A stretch of 47,679 nucleotides of DNA. Origin: Entrophospora sp. SA101 (Eukaryota > Glomeromycota > Glomeromycetes > Entrophosporales > Entrophosporaceae). A program made the translations under genes and the position numbers. This document shows, piece after piece, positions 20,231 to 32,815 of the stretch. Where the stretch lies: NCBI GenBank assembly GCA_958430865.1, contig CAUDNR010000446.1, positions 1,562-49,240 of the forward strand, given 5' to 3'. Position 1 is the first letter of the stretch, and each line of letters begins with the position of its first letter. A model generated the notes under the pieces. That model did no database searches. It was not told where the DNA came from and saw only the letters and a list, made by a program, of their open reading frames with translations.

Positions 20231-20928
20231 TTAAAAGATTATAAAGAAGTTTTGGGAGAACTTCAACTTTCTTTTGTTTGTCTACTTATGGCACAAAATT
20301 ATGCAGGACTTATTCAATGGAAAAACATTGTACAATTGATTTGTTCATCCAAGGAGGCACTTGAAACTTATGCCGAAACATTTTATAATGAATTTTTTGG
20401 TAATAAATGAATATATAAATACAAGTATATATATATTACCAATAGCTAATATTTTTAATTTATTTGTTTTTGGGACAAATTAGATGTAATTCAATTTCAA
20501 CTTGAAGAATGTCCAAATGATTTTTTTGAAGATTTGACATATGAAAACAATTTTTTAATTCACGCTATTAAGGTTTTAATAACATTTCTTTAAATATTAA
20601 ATTTTTTTTTTTTAAAAAACTTAATAACCATCATTAATTTCTTTATTTTATTTATTTATTTTTCTTAAAAAAATTATATATGTATAATAATTAGACATTG
20701 CATTCTAACATTATTGATATAGCAAATACCATGGAATTAAATTCATTACAAAGGCCAAAAAAACTCCATGCATTAAAAAGACGTTTGGAAAAATTTAGAG
20801 GATTTGTTAATAAAAAATTTAATTGGGATATAGTTAAATATAAAAACGAGGGTGGGATTGAGTATGAAAATTATGAAGAGTATACCGAGGAAGGAGAGTA
20901 TGCACCAGTAGTAGTGGAACTACCATAA
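18923..20928 (+). CDS. AAR2: U5 snRNP assembly factor Aar2
   Basis: Aar2 holds Prp8 in an early U5 snRNP and blocks Brr2 until assembly completes. Exons 18923-19000, 19085-19173, 19384-19450, 19545-19632, 19741-20085, 20238-20399, 20484-20572 and 20695-20928 give 383 aa, almost the length of human AAR2 (384). Diagnostic stretches: [92 protein letters not shown] and the terminal YAPVVVELP, which matches the human C-terminus. The first donor must be GTCCGT, because using the GTAAGT four bases on breaks the frame. A long (TG)n tract sits just before the exon 6 acceptor. Exons 1-4 are duplicated at 46847-47556. Confidence 0.95.
20174..20222. repeat. (TG)n microsatellite, about 24 units, in AAR2 intron 5
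   Basis: An uninterrupted TG/GT tract ends 15 nt before the exon 6 acceptor (exon starts 20238), so the transcript has a UG run where the polypyrimidine tract should be. Confidence 0.97.
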
Positions 20929-23900
20929 TATAAATATTAGCATTTTATTTTACAAAATATATAGATATAATTGATTATTTGAACATTACTTTTTTTTAAT
21001 GTTATTTATATTATTATCATTTCTGCTTTCTATTATATATAAATAACTAGTCATTTATAAATGTATTTCCATTTATAACATCAAACAAAGTCACAATTGT
21101 ATATTATAGTTATGAATGTAGTTTTCGTGATGATTTTGAATGTGATAAGCAAACATTAGTATTAATAATCTGCTAACACTGTTTTAAATTCCTTTACCAT
21201 CCAATAATTGTCACCAGTATTTGCTTCAGAATACCTTTAGTGAACCAGATTATGATAAAAAATTACTATGATATAACCCGAAATGACACAATCGGGATTG
21301 CGAAATTGGCCAAGTAATATAAAAAAATATAAACGAATGAAATAAATCGCCACAAGTGAATAAAGGAACTTTATAAAAGCCTTTATAGTTAGTTACCTGG
21401 TACCATTAAATATGCTTACAGATTCGCCATAGCTTCCCAGGTACAAGAAAGAGACAGTAATCGAGAACCAAAGCAAATAAATTCATAAGCTTTTTAATTG
21501 ACGAGTACTGAATTATTGTGAATTAACTGACAAGAGTAGATAGCCCAAAAAACATGCCATACATGTTAAATAATAGGCGTTTAACTGAAATGTTGTCTTG
21601 AAATATCACCGTTTAACAAGAATTAAAAAAACTGTAAAACATTATCATTCCAAATATTGTACATATAATGGATAATTTGTAGTGGAAATTCATCAATTCT
21701 TTCTTTTATTATTAAATCTATCTAATAACTCTTACTTAAAGATTTGACCAGAAACATAACTTGTCCATTCCGCAGGCTATTCATTCATTCGAAAAATATG
21801 TTAATACTAATTTGCCCAGTATAGCGGTTGTGGCACAATTTCAAATTTTTTTTGGGTAACCTCTTTGAATAATTCTGTAGCTAGAGAGACCTAACTATAG
21901 GCTCCTCCAAAAAAATAACAAAGATAACGTCCAGTCTAACCATCTAATCTAAAAATCTTTATATAAAGTGTGTGAATGATTTTAAAGCAACTTGGACGAA
22001 AAACTAATTAGTTGATCTCATGTCAAGAGTTGAATATAAGTTGGTGAAAGTTGTAGCATTATGATTACCTTGAATCAACTAGCATCTTTCGTAAAAAAGA
22101 ATAAAGTATATAAACTTTTTCTTCCATATGGTACAAGAAATGTTTATAATTATGATTATTAAAGGAACTTTAGAATGTTAATATTAATATTGTGAGGTCG
22201 GAGTAGAGATTGTCACCGTTAATATTGACCAGTTAACGCGACTAAAGTCGATCATCATACTAATTTTTTTTTTTTAATAAATTTTTAATAATAATAATGA
22301 TCGCGTTAAATTGTAAATATTTGATTATGCATTATTTTAGATAAATAAACGTGGTTTCAAGACAATAAAAAAAAAAATGATGATGGCCGCGTAACAATTC
22401 TTTCTGATCATTTACCATAGATCCCTTTTTTTTGGAAAGAAAAATTTTTAATTTTTATATACAATAAATATCCGACCATCTGACGATCATTTTAATAATT
22501 GGGAAACTTATACCTCACGCAGTTCAAAATTTTATTAATCAAACCGGGACTGGTGCATTAAGTAAACATGTTTTTAAAGTCAATTTGAATATAAACTTAA
22601 AGTTTCGTCGAGTTTGCATTATTAATAAATTTAGGATGAAAATTTTAAATTAGGCAAAAAATTTCGTGGTTTTTATGAAAACTTTGAGCTTAGTAAAAAG
22701 GTTCAAAACTCTGTTGAATCATGAATTATGTCATTAAGTAAGTCCACTTAAAATACCTTGAATTATAAATGGTTAAAATTTGAGAAAATTTGATCAAGTA
22801 TAGACAACGAAACGTAAAGCCTTAAAATTTGCATTTTGTCAACTTTATTAAGTGTTTTATATGATAAAATTACGGGGTGGTCGGATACTTTTTTAAACCC
22901 TTTTCATAAACTAATTTATGCTGACACCGTATTGTAAATATATGTAATCTGTTATGTTAAACACGTTTTATTAAGGTAATAATATACATTACAACAAAAA
23001 AATTTGACCTTTTATTACATGTAAAAATTCAATCGGAAATTTTCTTTTTTGGATGATTTGTTAAATATTTCCATTAATACCATACCGAACTGTTTGAAAT
23101 TTTCGTAATATAGAGTTTTGATATCAAATATGAGTTTACTTAGTATAGCAGAAAAGGTTTTATTTAAGAAAACGTACTTTATTTAGCAAGTATTTTTTCA
23201 TTTGACGTTACACAGCACAAGTGGTCGGATATTTTTTGTAGGGGAGTGTATTACTATTCCATCCATTACTGAAAGTCATCTGGTGTTCATAATTCTTTTT
23301 GGATATTTGAATATTCAAAAAAGACGATTGATTGATGAACGGAAGCACTACCCCGCCCGACGTATCTAATTACTATATTAATATAAAAATTCCTTGATTG
23401 ATAAATGAATGATCCGCGAATTAAAAATACATTTGTATAGTCAGTCAGTCAAAAAAAACTAGTGTCTTGTGATAAAATCATTAATATTCCTTACTAAGTG
23501 CAGAGAGTAGTCATATGATTCTCCCCAGTATCAACGAAATTAAAATTTTGATTAACTTTACTATTACATAATTGAAGAAAAAAATGGGGTTTAAACTAAT
23601 AAAAATTTGACTTTAAAAAGAAAAAAATTATAAGCAAGCCTGCGATTTTATTTTATATCAATATTTTAAAGAAGACTTGGAATAAGACTATAATCCTTTA
23701 TTAGTTTTTTTCTTGGAATCAACTATTGAAACCAAACAAAGACAGACATATAAATATAGAAGATTTTTTTTAAAAATAAAAAATCTGAAGCTCATTAACC
23801 TCAAAGATATTGAATGAAAATTCCCACTTGTCCTTAATACTATGCCAGCTACTATTAACATCAACCCTAGTGGCTTGACGCAGAATTCATCTAAAGAACA

Positions 23901-24416
23901 AAATTATAACAATTCGTTACAAAAAACTTCAAGATATTAATATGACAATTATTAATGTTTCAATGGATTCCAAGCAATATTCCAATAAATTTAATTGTAT
24001 ACTTAATATTTATATATTCGTAGCACATAAAAAAACTTATCTATATTTGTGACAGGGAAAAAAGTAACTGTACCTAATTTTCCTAAATTAATAAATTTTT
24101 TTTTTAATGAATTCTTGTTTGAAAAGATTATTTTTTTCTTTCTTTTCTTCTAGTTAATTTAATTAAAACATAAACAAATATAAATAAATATTATATACAA
24201 AATTTATTGGAAAAAATAAAAAATAAAAACACTGATATAATATAATTCTTTTCGTTATATAAATACATATTTATATACTAATAATACATTACATATATTC
24301 CTTATTTTGTATGCACATAGATCGTACATATTCACGAATAATACTTGCTAATTCTGGCATTTTCTTTAGAAAAGTATCGTCTCATATTAAAAATAATCAA
24401 TAAAAAAAATAAAAAA
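20929..24416. other. 3.5-kb gene-free region
   Basis: AT-rich, no open frame with recognisable content on either strand. It holds the mariner-like debris listed separately (22461-23248) and a GGCCGCGTAACA motif at about 22384 that recurs at about 39479. The last 300 bp are extremely AT-rich and presumably include the promoter and leader of the Msb1/Mug8-type gene. Confidence 0.5.
22461..23248. mobile_element. Tc1/mariner-like non-autonomous element, degraded
   Basis: The right end reads GTGGTCGGATATTTTTTGTA then GGGGAGTG, followed by TA. The left end at 22461 carries the matching inverted stretch AATAAATATCCGACCA but has lost its outer bases. A third copy, GGTGGTCGGATACTTTTTT, lies at about 22876 in the same orientation as the right end, suggesting nested or tandem copies. 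No transposase frame. Confidence 0.5.
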
Positions 24417-27400
24417 ATGTTAAAAGGAGCAAATTTATTGAGAAGAAAGTCTGGTTCACGAAAAATTGTAAAGAATTCAAAGAAATTTGATTTGAAAGAT
24501 TTAGCGGAAAGTGTCTCGATAGAGGGTACCGCATTAATAGTTGAAAGATGTGTTAACCAAATTAGTTTAAGAGGTTGTTAATTAGTTCACTAACCGATTA
24601 ATCATTTTTTTTCTTCATATATTTTATATATATTAATATTTAAAAATTTTTTTTGCTATCATAGGTTTATATACAGTTGATATTTTTAGACCAACAAGAA
24701 TTGGAGAAGGAGGAGACGAGACAAAATATTTACTACATTGTTTATTACATGGTAATCAAACTGAATTTGAAGATGAAATACAAACACAAAGCATTCATAA
24801 TGTTGTAGCAGCAATGAAATGGACACTTCGACATTGTTCAGTAACAATAGTTCCATACTATTACTACGAAGAGTTTACGATACATGAGCAAGAATCAAAT
24901 TATGAAATCACCACCACCACCAACACTAATAATAATAAATCTTCTTCATGTTGTTTATTTACAAAATCATTTCTAAAAAATTTACCGAGATTAAATCAAG
25001 AAATAGTAGTGCAATTATTTGATATATGTGCAAAAGTAACAATTGAATCAGAGACAAATAAAATGTCAGCTCATAAGATAGTCAAGTCGTTGGCATTGAG
25101 TTTGTTGGGGGATCAGAAAAGGATTTTTGGAAGTTTTGATGAAGCGTATACTGAATGGACAAAATGTTCTAATGCTTGTTTACACTTGTTTTTGGCGTAT
25201 CTAAGAGAGAAATCTTTAGAGTGTGAATTACATCCTAAACTATCAATTTTATTAGAAAATTATGTTGAAAATAGAAAGAAATCAGTAAGTACTTTGAGAT
25301 TTGTTGATAATAATAATATTAGCGGAAGTGATGGCGATAATGACGAAAATAATAAAATAATAAATAAGCAATCATCACCTACAGCATCTGGTAGAAAAAA
25401 ATCTGTTGTACACTTTGCAAAAGATTATAGACCAATCAGTGTATTGAGAGTGACTAGATCGATACCACCTAAAAAAGAGGAACCCCTTCCTCCTTCAACA
25501 AACCATATTAGTGGTAATAATAATAGCAATGGTAATGGCATTATTATCGGTAACAATAGTAGTAGTAGTAGTAATAATAATAATGATAGAAAATCCAAAG
25601 TGGTGAGTATAATATTACCAGAAGTTATGGATAATCTAAAAAGACGTACGATAGTAAGGCCAAGTGAATTGATGTCTAAAGATGAACAACGTACGGCTGA
25701 ACAAATGTGGGAAGAATTTCAAAGTCATGGAATAGCAGCTATCTCTGACGAGTTCTTGAAAATATTTTTTTCGTTAGACGAACGAGCAATTAATAATCTT
25801 CATAATTATAATCACAGCAATAATATAGACATATTTAAAACACCAATTGAAAAAAATTGGTGGGATTTTTCTAGGAAAGGGTTTAAAAGTTTTTATTTGG
25901 AACCTCCTGTACCCAAATCACCAACGTCACCGACATCATCAACTTCGTCATCTAATAATCAAAATGTTGATAATGTTGATAAAAATATAAAAAAGAAAAA
26001 ATCAAATAATTTATCACTTCCTAGACCAAAAACTGTTGCATGGGAAGATTTTAGTGAGAAAGGATTTGGTGATCCGTTGGATAATATGCTGGAAGTGTTA
26101 ACAATAAGCTCACCAACCTTAAAATCACCAACGATCATGACAAATTCGGATACATTAATTGCCGATGATGATAATGATATCCGCGGTATTGAAAAGTCAT
26201 ATAACGGTAAATTTAATAACAAGAAATCATTGCTGCCTAAATTTCGCGCATTAAAGAAAAGATCATCATATAGCAAATCTATTTCAAAGATAGATGAACT
26301 TGAAAAGGTTGTAGAGGAGGAGGAGGATTGGGAGGATTGGTATATTATAGATGCTGAGGAAGACTTCCCGGTGACCACACATTTGGCCATTGAATCGATT
26401 GATGAAATATTTCCGTATGTCTGGATTGAAGCGATTGACGATGAGGCGAAGGATGGGGAGGAGAATAGATGGGGAGAATGGATTTTTGTTGAGCCAAAGA
26501 AAGGTTTGGTGCAAGAGTGTGAGTGGATAATGATTGAAGAGAAGGAGCAGGATATCAAGGCGTGGAAACAATCACGTCGTAACTACAGGAATCGTAAAAC
26601 TGGTACATTTAGTAGTTTTAGTATACCATGGGTTAATAAAAATAATAGATCAAGTAAATATGATGGTAGTAATAATGATAGTAATAGCAAAATAAAAAGA
26701 TCTTCAAGTGTTCCGCCGCCAAACACGACATCAGCATTATTAGGCGGTGCTAATAAAACTGGTGTTGGCATTGATGTCAGTAATGGTGGTGAAAATAGAC
26801 GACTTACATATTATGAAGATGATAACGGTAAACGAAGAAAAAAACGACTTTCCAAAAAGATTATAAGTCCACCGATTCCATTAGATTATAACACTTCACG
26901 ATGGTCAAGAAAAATTGAAAATGATGAAATTATTAATATGAATAATGATAACGACGAGACTTACAATAATGATGGTGATGGCAATTATAATCATGATGAT
27001 AATATATTTCCTACTCGATATGAATCAACAGGAAAATATAGTAATGAGGAAGAAGAAATTGATTATAATAATAATCGAGGAAGTAGTTATCAAAGAACTT
27101 TAAGTGGTGGTGGCGAAGGGTTAGAAAATTTTGGAAGTGATTATTATCACAAAACAACAAATGATGATGGTGATGATTATAATCAAGAGACATCATATGG
27201 AAAAAGAGATTCTGATGATTTGGGTGATCATTATGGGGAAAATTTAGGAAATAATTATCAAGATAGTAATTATCAAGAAAATTATCAGGAAGGTTATCGA
27301 CAAAGTGGATACCAAGAACTTTTTAATAATGATAATGATAATGATGATAATAGCAGCACTAGTAATTATGGTATTGAAGAAGATGATGTTGGTGAATATA

Positions 27401-27549
27401 GCGAAGATTTAAATAATAATAATGAAAATGTCGTTGAAGATGAAAATAACATTAACCGGCAAAATGAACATTTACAGCAGCGACAATTGGATGATAATAA
27501 TGATGATAATGTAAATTCTGATGAAGTGATAAGATTTGATTATATATAA
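24417..27549 (+). CDS. Msb1/Mug8-domain protein (cell polarity, Rho signalling)
   Basis: Exons 24417-24573 and 24665-27549 give 1,013 aa. Residues about 20-260 fit the Msb1/Mug8 (RhoGAP-like) domain: MLKGANLLRRKSGSRK, KFDLKDLAESVSIEGTALIV, GLYTVDIFRPTRIGEGGDE, VVAAMKWTLRHCSVTIV, LNQEIVVQLFDICAKVTIES, GSFDEAYTEWTKCSN and ACLHLFLAYLREKS. In yeasts these proteins act in bud-site polarity and cell-wall integrity with Cdc42/Rho1. After it come low-complexity stretches with two copies of a W-x-DFS-x-KGF motif (near residues 450 and 511), a Trp-rich acidic stretch near 606-690, then an Asn/Asp/Tyr-rich tail of about 250 residues. Homology is confined to the N-terminal quarter. The intron donor is GTTGTT. 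The start is the ATG right before MLKGAN; no in-frame ATG lies upstream. Confidence 0.75.
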
Positions 27550-27860
27550 TATAGATAGATGTATAAATATTTATTTTTTTAGATCCGGTTCCATTCTTTT
27601 CGTTCCGGATTTGTAATTTTTGAAGATTTTTTAGATTTCTTAATTTTTCTTATAATTAAAGATATATATATATATATATAATATATTAATATAAATTTTG
27701 TATATAAATTTAATTAATTAAATAATTATTTATTTATTATTCAGATTATATATAGTTATTAAAAATATTATAATTAAACGTGCAAAAAAAAAAAAGAAAA
27801 TACAAATATTAAATAATATGTAATTTAAAGCAAAATCGTCCCGTTTTTCCATCAATTCAA
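27550..27860. other. Convergent 3' spacer
   Basis: AT-rich, with a (TA)n run at about 27660-27690. Contains a palindromic-looking GATCCGGTTCC...GTTCCGGAT segment at 27582-27611 just past the Msb1/Mug8-type stop, possibly part of its 3' end signal. Confidence 0.4.
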
Positions 27861-28597
27861 TTAATAACCCACATTTCTCCAACCAAGAGCATAAGACAAG
27901 ATGAAAATTGTTAAAAGTATAGCTAGTTGAACAGGACCAAAAATCACACGAAGAATCACATTATCAACGATCAACTCGATTCCAACCCAAATTATCGCGA
28001 AGCAAACGAAAATCCATGCTAATATTTCAACAGCAAGGCCTGAACCTCTACCCAAAGTATTCATCACTAATGCCGCAAGTAATCCTAATAATAAATCGCG
28101 AGCAATTCTTGATGCACGTCGTGGTCCTTTATTCTATTTATTTATAAAAAGAAAGGTCGAAATAAATATGTATTTTGTGTATTGTTTAGTAAAATAAACA
28201 CTTTTCATTTATGATGATATTTACCAAACGACCTAAAAAGCCACCACGACCTTGGCGATTGTGATCACCTCTATTGATATTAGTAGTAGTATCTCCATCA
28301 GCAGTGGTGGTAGTATCTTTATGAACATCTGTATGAGTCGGTCTTTTAGTTATCCAATCTACAAGTCTAAAAATAATAATTATAAAATGTTTGCATAGTA
28401 ATAGGTGTATAAAAAATACAACCCGATTTAAATTCTATAGAAGCTTACAATAACAAAGCCCAAACAATCCATAGAACCCAGAATGCTATCCAGGTAGAAC
28501 GTACAGAATTAGCTGAAACGAAAGAATCTAAACTATTGCCCGTTCCATCATTTGGTTGAGATTGTCGTGGAAGAAGTACATCACTTATGGCAACCAT
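27861..28597 (-). CDS. Small multi-pass membrane protein, unrecognised
   Basis: Exons 28597-28449, 28366-28225 and 28133-27861 join in frame to give 187 aa. Predicted membrane segments by eye: about 34-53 (STWIAFWVLWIVWALLLL), 109-123 (DLLLGLLAALVMNTL), 131-152 (AVEILAWIFVCFAIIWVGIE) and 158-183 (VIFGPVQLAILLTIFILSYA). A polar loop of about 55 residues with a Thr/Asp stretch and RGGFLGRLNKGPRR separates the first from the rest. No signal peptide; the N-terminus is polar. Four helices without charged catalytic residues suggest an organelle-membrane or transport-accessory protein. I do not recognise the family. Confidence 0.7.
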
Positions 28598-29230
28598 ATT
28601 TATAATTTTATTTTCTATTTTTTGCTAAGAATTTATTTTGTATTTTCACAAAGAAATTAATTATGTTTCGGAAAAAAAAAAGCGTTGAAGAGAAAAAAAT
28701 ATTTATGCGCGTGAGAACGTTTTATACCTATTTTTTTTTATAATCATATTCACTAACTAACTGACTAACGCTAAACCCAACCCTTTCAATATGTCATAGT
28801 GACATTTACTAGAATAACAAAGCAAAGTAAAATAAAATGAGTTAAATAAATTAAGAATAATCGTAATCCTTTCTCTCTAGATAATTCCGTTAACTTTGCC
28901 CGCATACATATTCACGAGAAGATTTCCCTATTTGTTCTATATGTTGTCCCATGGAATTAGTAGCTTTTGGTTAGTGATTCCCTGTTTGTGACATCATATC
29001 TATTCAATCATGTAAAAAATCTGGATTTTAGGACCCAAATTCTTAATGCTTCGTCATTAACCGCTAATGTTTCTACTATGTGTAATAGTAAATCCTTTCC
29101 AATATTATTATATGGGGGCAAGAAAATTACGTATGTAGTATGTGTAACATAATTATTAATTCTATAAATTTTTTTTAATCTAAAAAAATTTATACAAATA
29201 CAAAAAAGAAAAAAAATAATAATAATAAAA
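28598..29230. other. Divergent intergenic region
   Basis: Space between the membrane-protein gene (minus) and TOM22 (plus). It must contain both promoters. A short open frame at 28967-29152 has no supporting features. No TIR pair was found here. Confidence 0.4.
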
Positions 29231-29932
29231 ATGGTTAAAGTTGAAGAAGTAGGCTTTCTTGTAAAACAAATACTCGTTAAAATCAACATCAATAATTATT
29301 ATTAAAAATTCATTTGTTATTATTACTTTACAAAAAACAATATAGGTAGATGATGATCATGAAGATTTTTCAGATGAAGAGGAAATTGATGATTCAGATG
29401 AATCAGGGGATGACGATGATGATGAATCAGGGGATGACGATGATGAGTATGACGAATCGATATTTGAACGTATAATAGCATTACGAGATATAATACCTGC
29501 GGAGACGCGTGAATCTATCTCGAATAATATTTCAACGGTTTTGCGTTTTGGAGCCAGAAGTGCAAAATTTTTAGGAAATACATTTTGGGTGGTAACAACA
29601 TCGGCATTGCTTTTAATCATGCCTTTAGCATTTGAGATCGAACGTGAAAATTTCCTTACTCAAATGGAAGCTGATCAGGTAATATAATGACTTTGGAGAA
29701 TAAATAGTTGGATGATAATAATAGGATGTTAATTGAATGTTGAATATATATGATGATGATGATGATGATAATAATAATATATTCACTAACGCATCAATAT
29801 TATTAGATGAGCGGACAGCCAGGATTATCACCGTCACCATATGGACAGCCAGGATTACATCCACAACAACATGCATTAGGATCATTTCAATCATCATCGC
29901 CATCATCAGAACAATCTCAACAACAAAATTAA
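29231..29932 (+). CDS. TOM22: Mitochondrial import receptor subunit Tom22
   Basis: Central receptor of the outer-membrane TOM complex, handing presequence proteins to Tom40. Exons 29231-29260, 29346-29678 and 29807-29932 give 162 aa. The layout is typical: MVKVEE start, very acidic cytosolic domain (DDDHEDFSDEEEIDDSDESG with a repeated ESGDDDD unit), ERIIALRDIIPAETRESISN, then a single membrane helix TFWVVTTSALLLIMPLAFEI and a short Gln/Ser/Pro-rich intermembrane-space tail containing two YGQPGL/SGQPGL repeats. The first donor is uncertain: GTAAAA at 29261 or GTAGGC at 29249 both keep the frame. Fungal Tom22 proteins commonly start MVKLxEI, supporting this start. Confidence 0.88.
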
Positions 29933-30217
29933 TTAGTTTCTTTAACAATCGTTATAATTATAATATTATTAATATCATTAATATTATAGTTATCTAAAAA
30001 ATGAAATTATTTGATCAATAACATTTTATTAATAATAATAACAATAATAATAATAACATTATTAATATCCGTAATAATGATTATTAATTTATTAACTATT
30101 AACATTAATACTTCAAAAAATCAATAAAATCAATAAAATTAATACGAATATATATACATAATATTATCACTGTTACTATATACTCTCGCCTCACTTCTCC
30201 TACTCTTCTTACTACCA

Positions 30218-31949
30218 TTATTCTATTTTATCATCGTTTAATTTTTTATTATTCAACCAACCAATTACAAGCTCATAAGCAAAGAAAGTGACAGCATTAA
30301 CAGGCCAAGCTCTAACAAGTGTGGTGGACATTCCTTTGAAAAAAACTTTTGCACCTTCTTCACGGTATGATTTAATTGCACAATCAATAATACCTGAATA
30401 ATAATTTTGCTGTTGTGTTTGTAGTCTGGTTTTTATCACGTCTGTGGAAAATAGATGGAAGAAAGGAATGCACAGTAAGAAAAATATCATATTATTTATC
30501 ATCATTTATTATTTATTATTCGTCATTCTGATAATTTATTATTTGCTAACCCAAAGGATAGATACTAGCCCAAGAAAGCAGACCAGCGGTACCACCAGCA
30601 AATAAGAGTTTAAGAACATTATTTCTATCAGAATTGCTATCAGATGACGTCACTTCTAATACACGTTTTAATCCTTCATATGCCCTTAGAAATATGGTGA
30701 AATAAATTAAAATCTAAAAATATTACAATTATATCCGTAATATTGAAATTAATATAGTATTTTACCAGAAATAAACACCGTATCCTGGAGCATCACGAAT
30801 TATTGTAACCAATCCTCCTTTATAAAGTCCTATCATATACAATAACAATAACAACAACAATAATTTAATTATTAGTATAAATTATTACTGTAATGATTAT
30901 TTGCTATCAATTACCAACCACTAATTCCTTGAGTCAAGATTGTTTCTTTGAAAATTCTCCATGTGTTAGATTTTAATAAAAATGACGATAATCTCCTTTC
31001 CCCAACTCTTACAGCACCATATTGGAATGGCTGTCGTAAATAATTTGTAGTGATGGCAATTTGTGCTCTACATTTTACCAGTTCAGTTGGAGTGCTGACT
31101 AAAAAACATGCAATACCAGCACCAAATCCTGCGATATAAACTTGTGTTAATGTAGGAGGAGCAAAATTGGACGATGATGACGATGACGGCGACGACGACG
31201 ATGATGAAAGAATTGTAGAGAATAATGATCTTGCATTATCATGGATAATATCATGGTTATAATCATATCTTTGCAATAGACGTATTATCCCGCCATAAGA
31301 GGCAAATAGTATTGAATTTAAAAATGCCAGACCTACAATTGGAGAACCCAATCCTTTAAATAAAGAACTAATCTTATATGTACATTATATATGTATGCAT
31401 GTGTTCAATAATGTACTATACGAGTATGTATATATATTTATATATTATCGTAAGATTTGTCATTTCGCTTTTGATTTGCAGTTAACTTACCCCTTCTAAT
31501 TGTTTCATTCTCATCAAAGTTTCAATAATTGATGATGACGACGATGATGACGATCTCAGATTATTATTGTTAATATTATCATTGTTATTATGGACTTGTA
31601 ACCGAACCTATACAATATAACATTACAAATAATATTATAAATAATCTATCATGCTTGCAAACTAAAATACAAACGCTGGCTGGACATTACCTTCAAGACA
31701 TCAAAAGGACTACCAACAATTATTCCAGCAATTCCACCTATATATCCTAATATTTATCATATTACTACTAATACTATATATTATACAGTTTATGTATATA
31801 AAATATAATTGTAAAAAATACCTGCTATAAAATCATTTAAACTTTCGGCTATGACATAATTAAATTATAATTGTTATACATCATTATTATGATGAATAAG
31901 TTTTTCACACACTGATAACATTAAAGTATAATTTTAAATAATTACCCAT
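30218..31949 (-). CDS. Mitochondrial carrier (SLC25 family)
   Basis: Exons 31949-31946 (only ATGG is coding), 31848-31822, 31746-31691, 31607-31491, 31372-30919, 30829-30766, 30684-30551 and 30441-30218 give 359 aa. The three carrier repeats show the signatures SPFDVLKVRLQ, TPTELVKCRAQ and YPLDVIKTRLQ, each with its matching glycine segment (FKGLG, YKGG, FKGMS). The first membrane part is GYIGGIAGIIVGSPFD. Length exceeds the usual 300 because of Asn/Ser-rich inserts after repeat 1 and in repeat 2. The pattern is nearest to carnitine/ornithine-type carriers (SLC25A20/29/45 group), but the substrate cannot be read from the sequence. Two donors are GTTGGT and GTTAGC. Confidence 0.88.
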
Positions 31950-32078
31950 TTTGGTATTAAAACACGGATAATTTTTTAAAGAAATAAAACTTTATTTTTT
32001 GGAGGAAAAAACAGTTAGAACAATGCAAGTTATGGGGCAACAAAAACCACTAAATTTCAGGGGTAAGGGTCCTAAAAG

Positions 32079-32815
32079 CAGTCAGGGAATATACCAAATT
32101 TGGAATTTCTAAATACTGTAATGACCGATAATACAGATTCTGAGCTATTTTTATAAAGGTAAGAGGGTTTCTTGAAAAATTGCTTTGGGTACATCAGTTA
32201 GGGTTTGGCACGTAACACGAATGAATTAAATGATCGTACGACTTTTGCAAATAATAGTAATAGTTTTCAGTTTTTTCATTTTAATCTCTAATAAATAAAA
32301 TATCCTTTTGTCCACTTAAATATATATATACACAACAACATAAGAACATGTAATAATCCAAATTTTTATGCAGCAAAATGAATATCAGGTTCTGATATTA
32401 TTGAAACTATGGTAGCAATAGAGCCAAATAAAAAATGAATGAATGTAAATGAATACAATGAATTACTATCCATATTTTTATGGGAATAATTATAAAGATT
32501 ATGCTAATAAAGATGATTCTAGGAAATAATTAGCTTCTATTGCGCTTTCAATATATTTCTCCACGTGGTTTCAACTGATCCTTTGAATAAGTACTAGAAG
32601 ATGATCTTGATGTTTTTATCCACTATATTATACATAGGTCAAAAAAGAGAAATGACCAACGAATTTGAACTCCTTGGTACATAATTTCCTTAAATTAAGT
32701 AAAAGCATACTTTGAGGAAATTAACAGGTTTTCAACAGATTATGAGAGGGAAAGGTTCAATAGGCAGCAAGTATGAATTAATTGACCAACAAGGAGTTTT
32801 TGTATTTCCTGACTG
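32079..32815. mobile_element. TIR element family A, degenerate copy (about 0.74 kb)
   Basis: Ends are CAGTCAGGGAATATACC (32079) and, inverted, CAGTCAGGAAATAC (32815). Internal stretches are shared with the element at 43596-44774: TAAATACTGTAATGACCGAT near the left end and AGTAAAAGCATACTTTGA...AACAGATTATGAGAG near the right. No coding frame. The flanks lack the TA seen at the other copy, so this copy is older or has mutated edges. Confidence 0.65.

Noticed and set aside
20177..20410. Open frame starting in the (TG)n tract with a Cys-Val run
   Set aside because: Only the part from 20238 on is real coding (AAR2 exon 6); the start is microsatellite.
25959..26558. 199-codon antisense open frame
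   Set aside because: Shadow of the Msb1/Mug8-type coding exon; Ser/Phe-rich with no domain.
29008..29292. Minus-strand 94-codon frame and overlapping plus-strand frame at 28967-29152
   Set aside because: Low-complexity, no motif, and they overlap each other and the TOM22 start.
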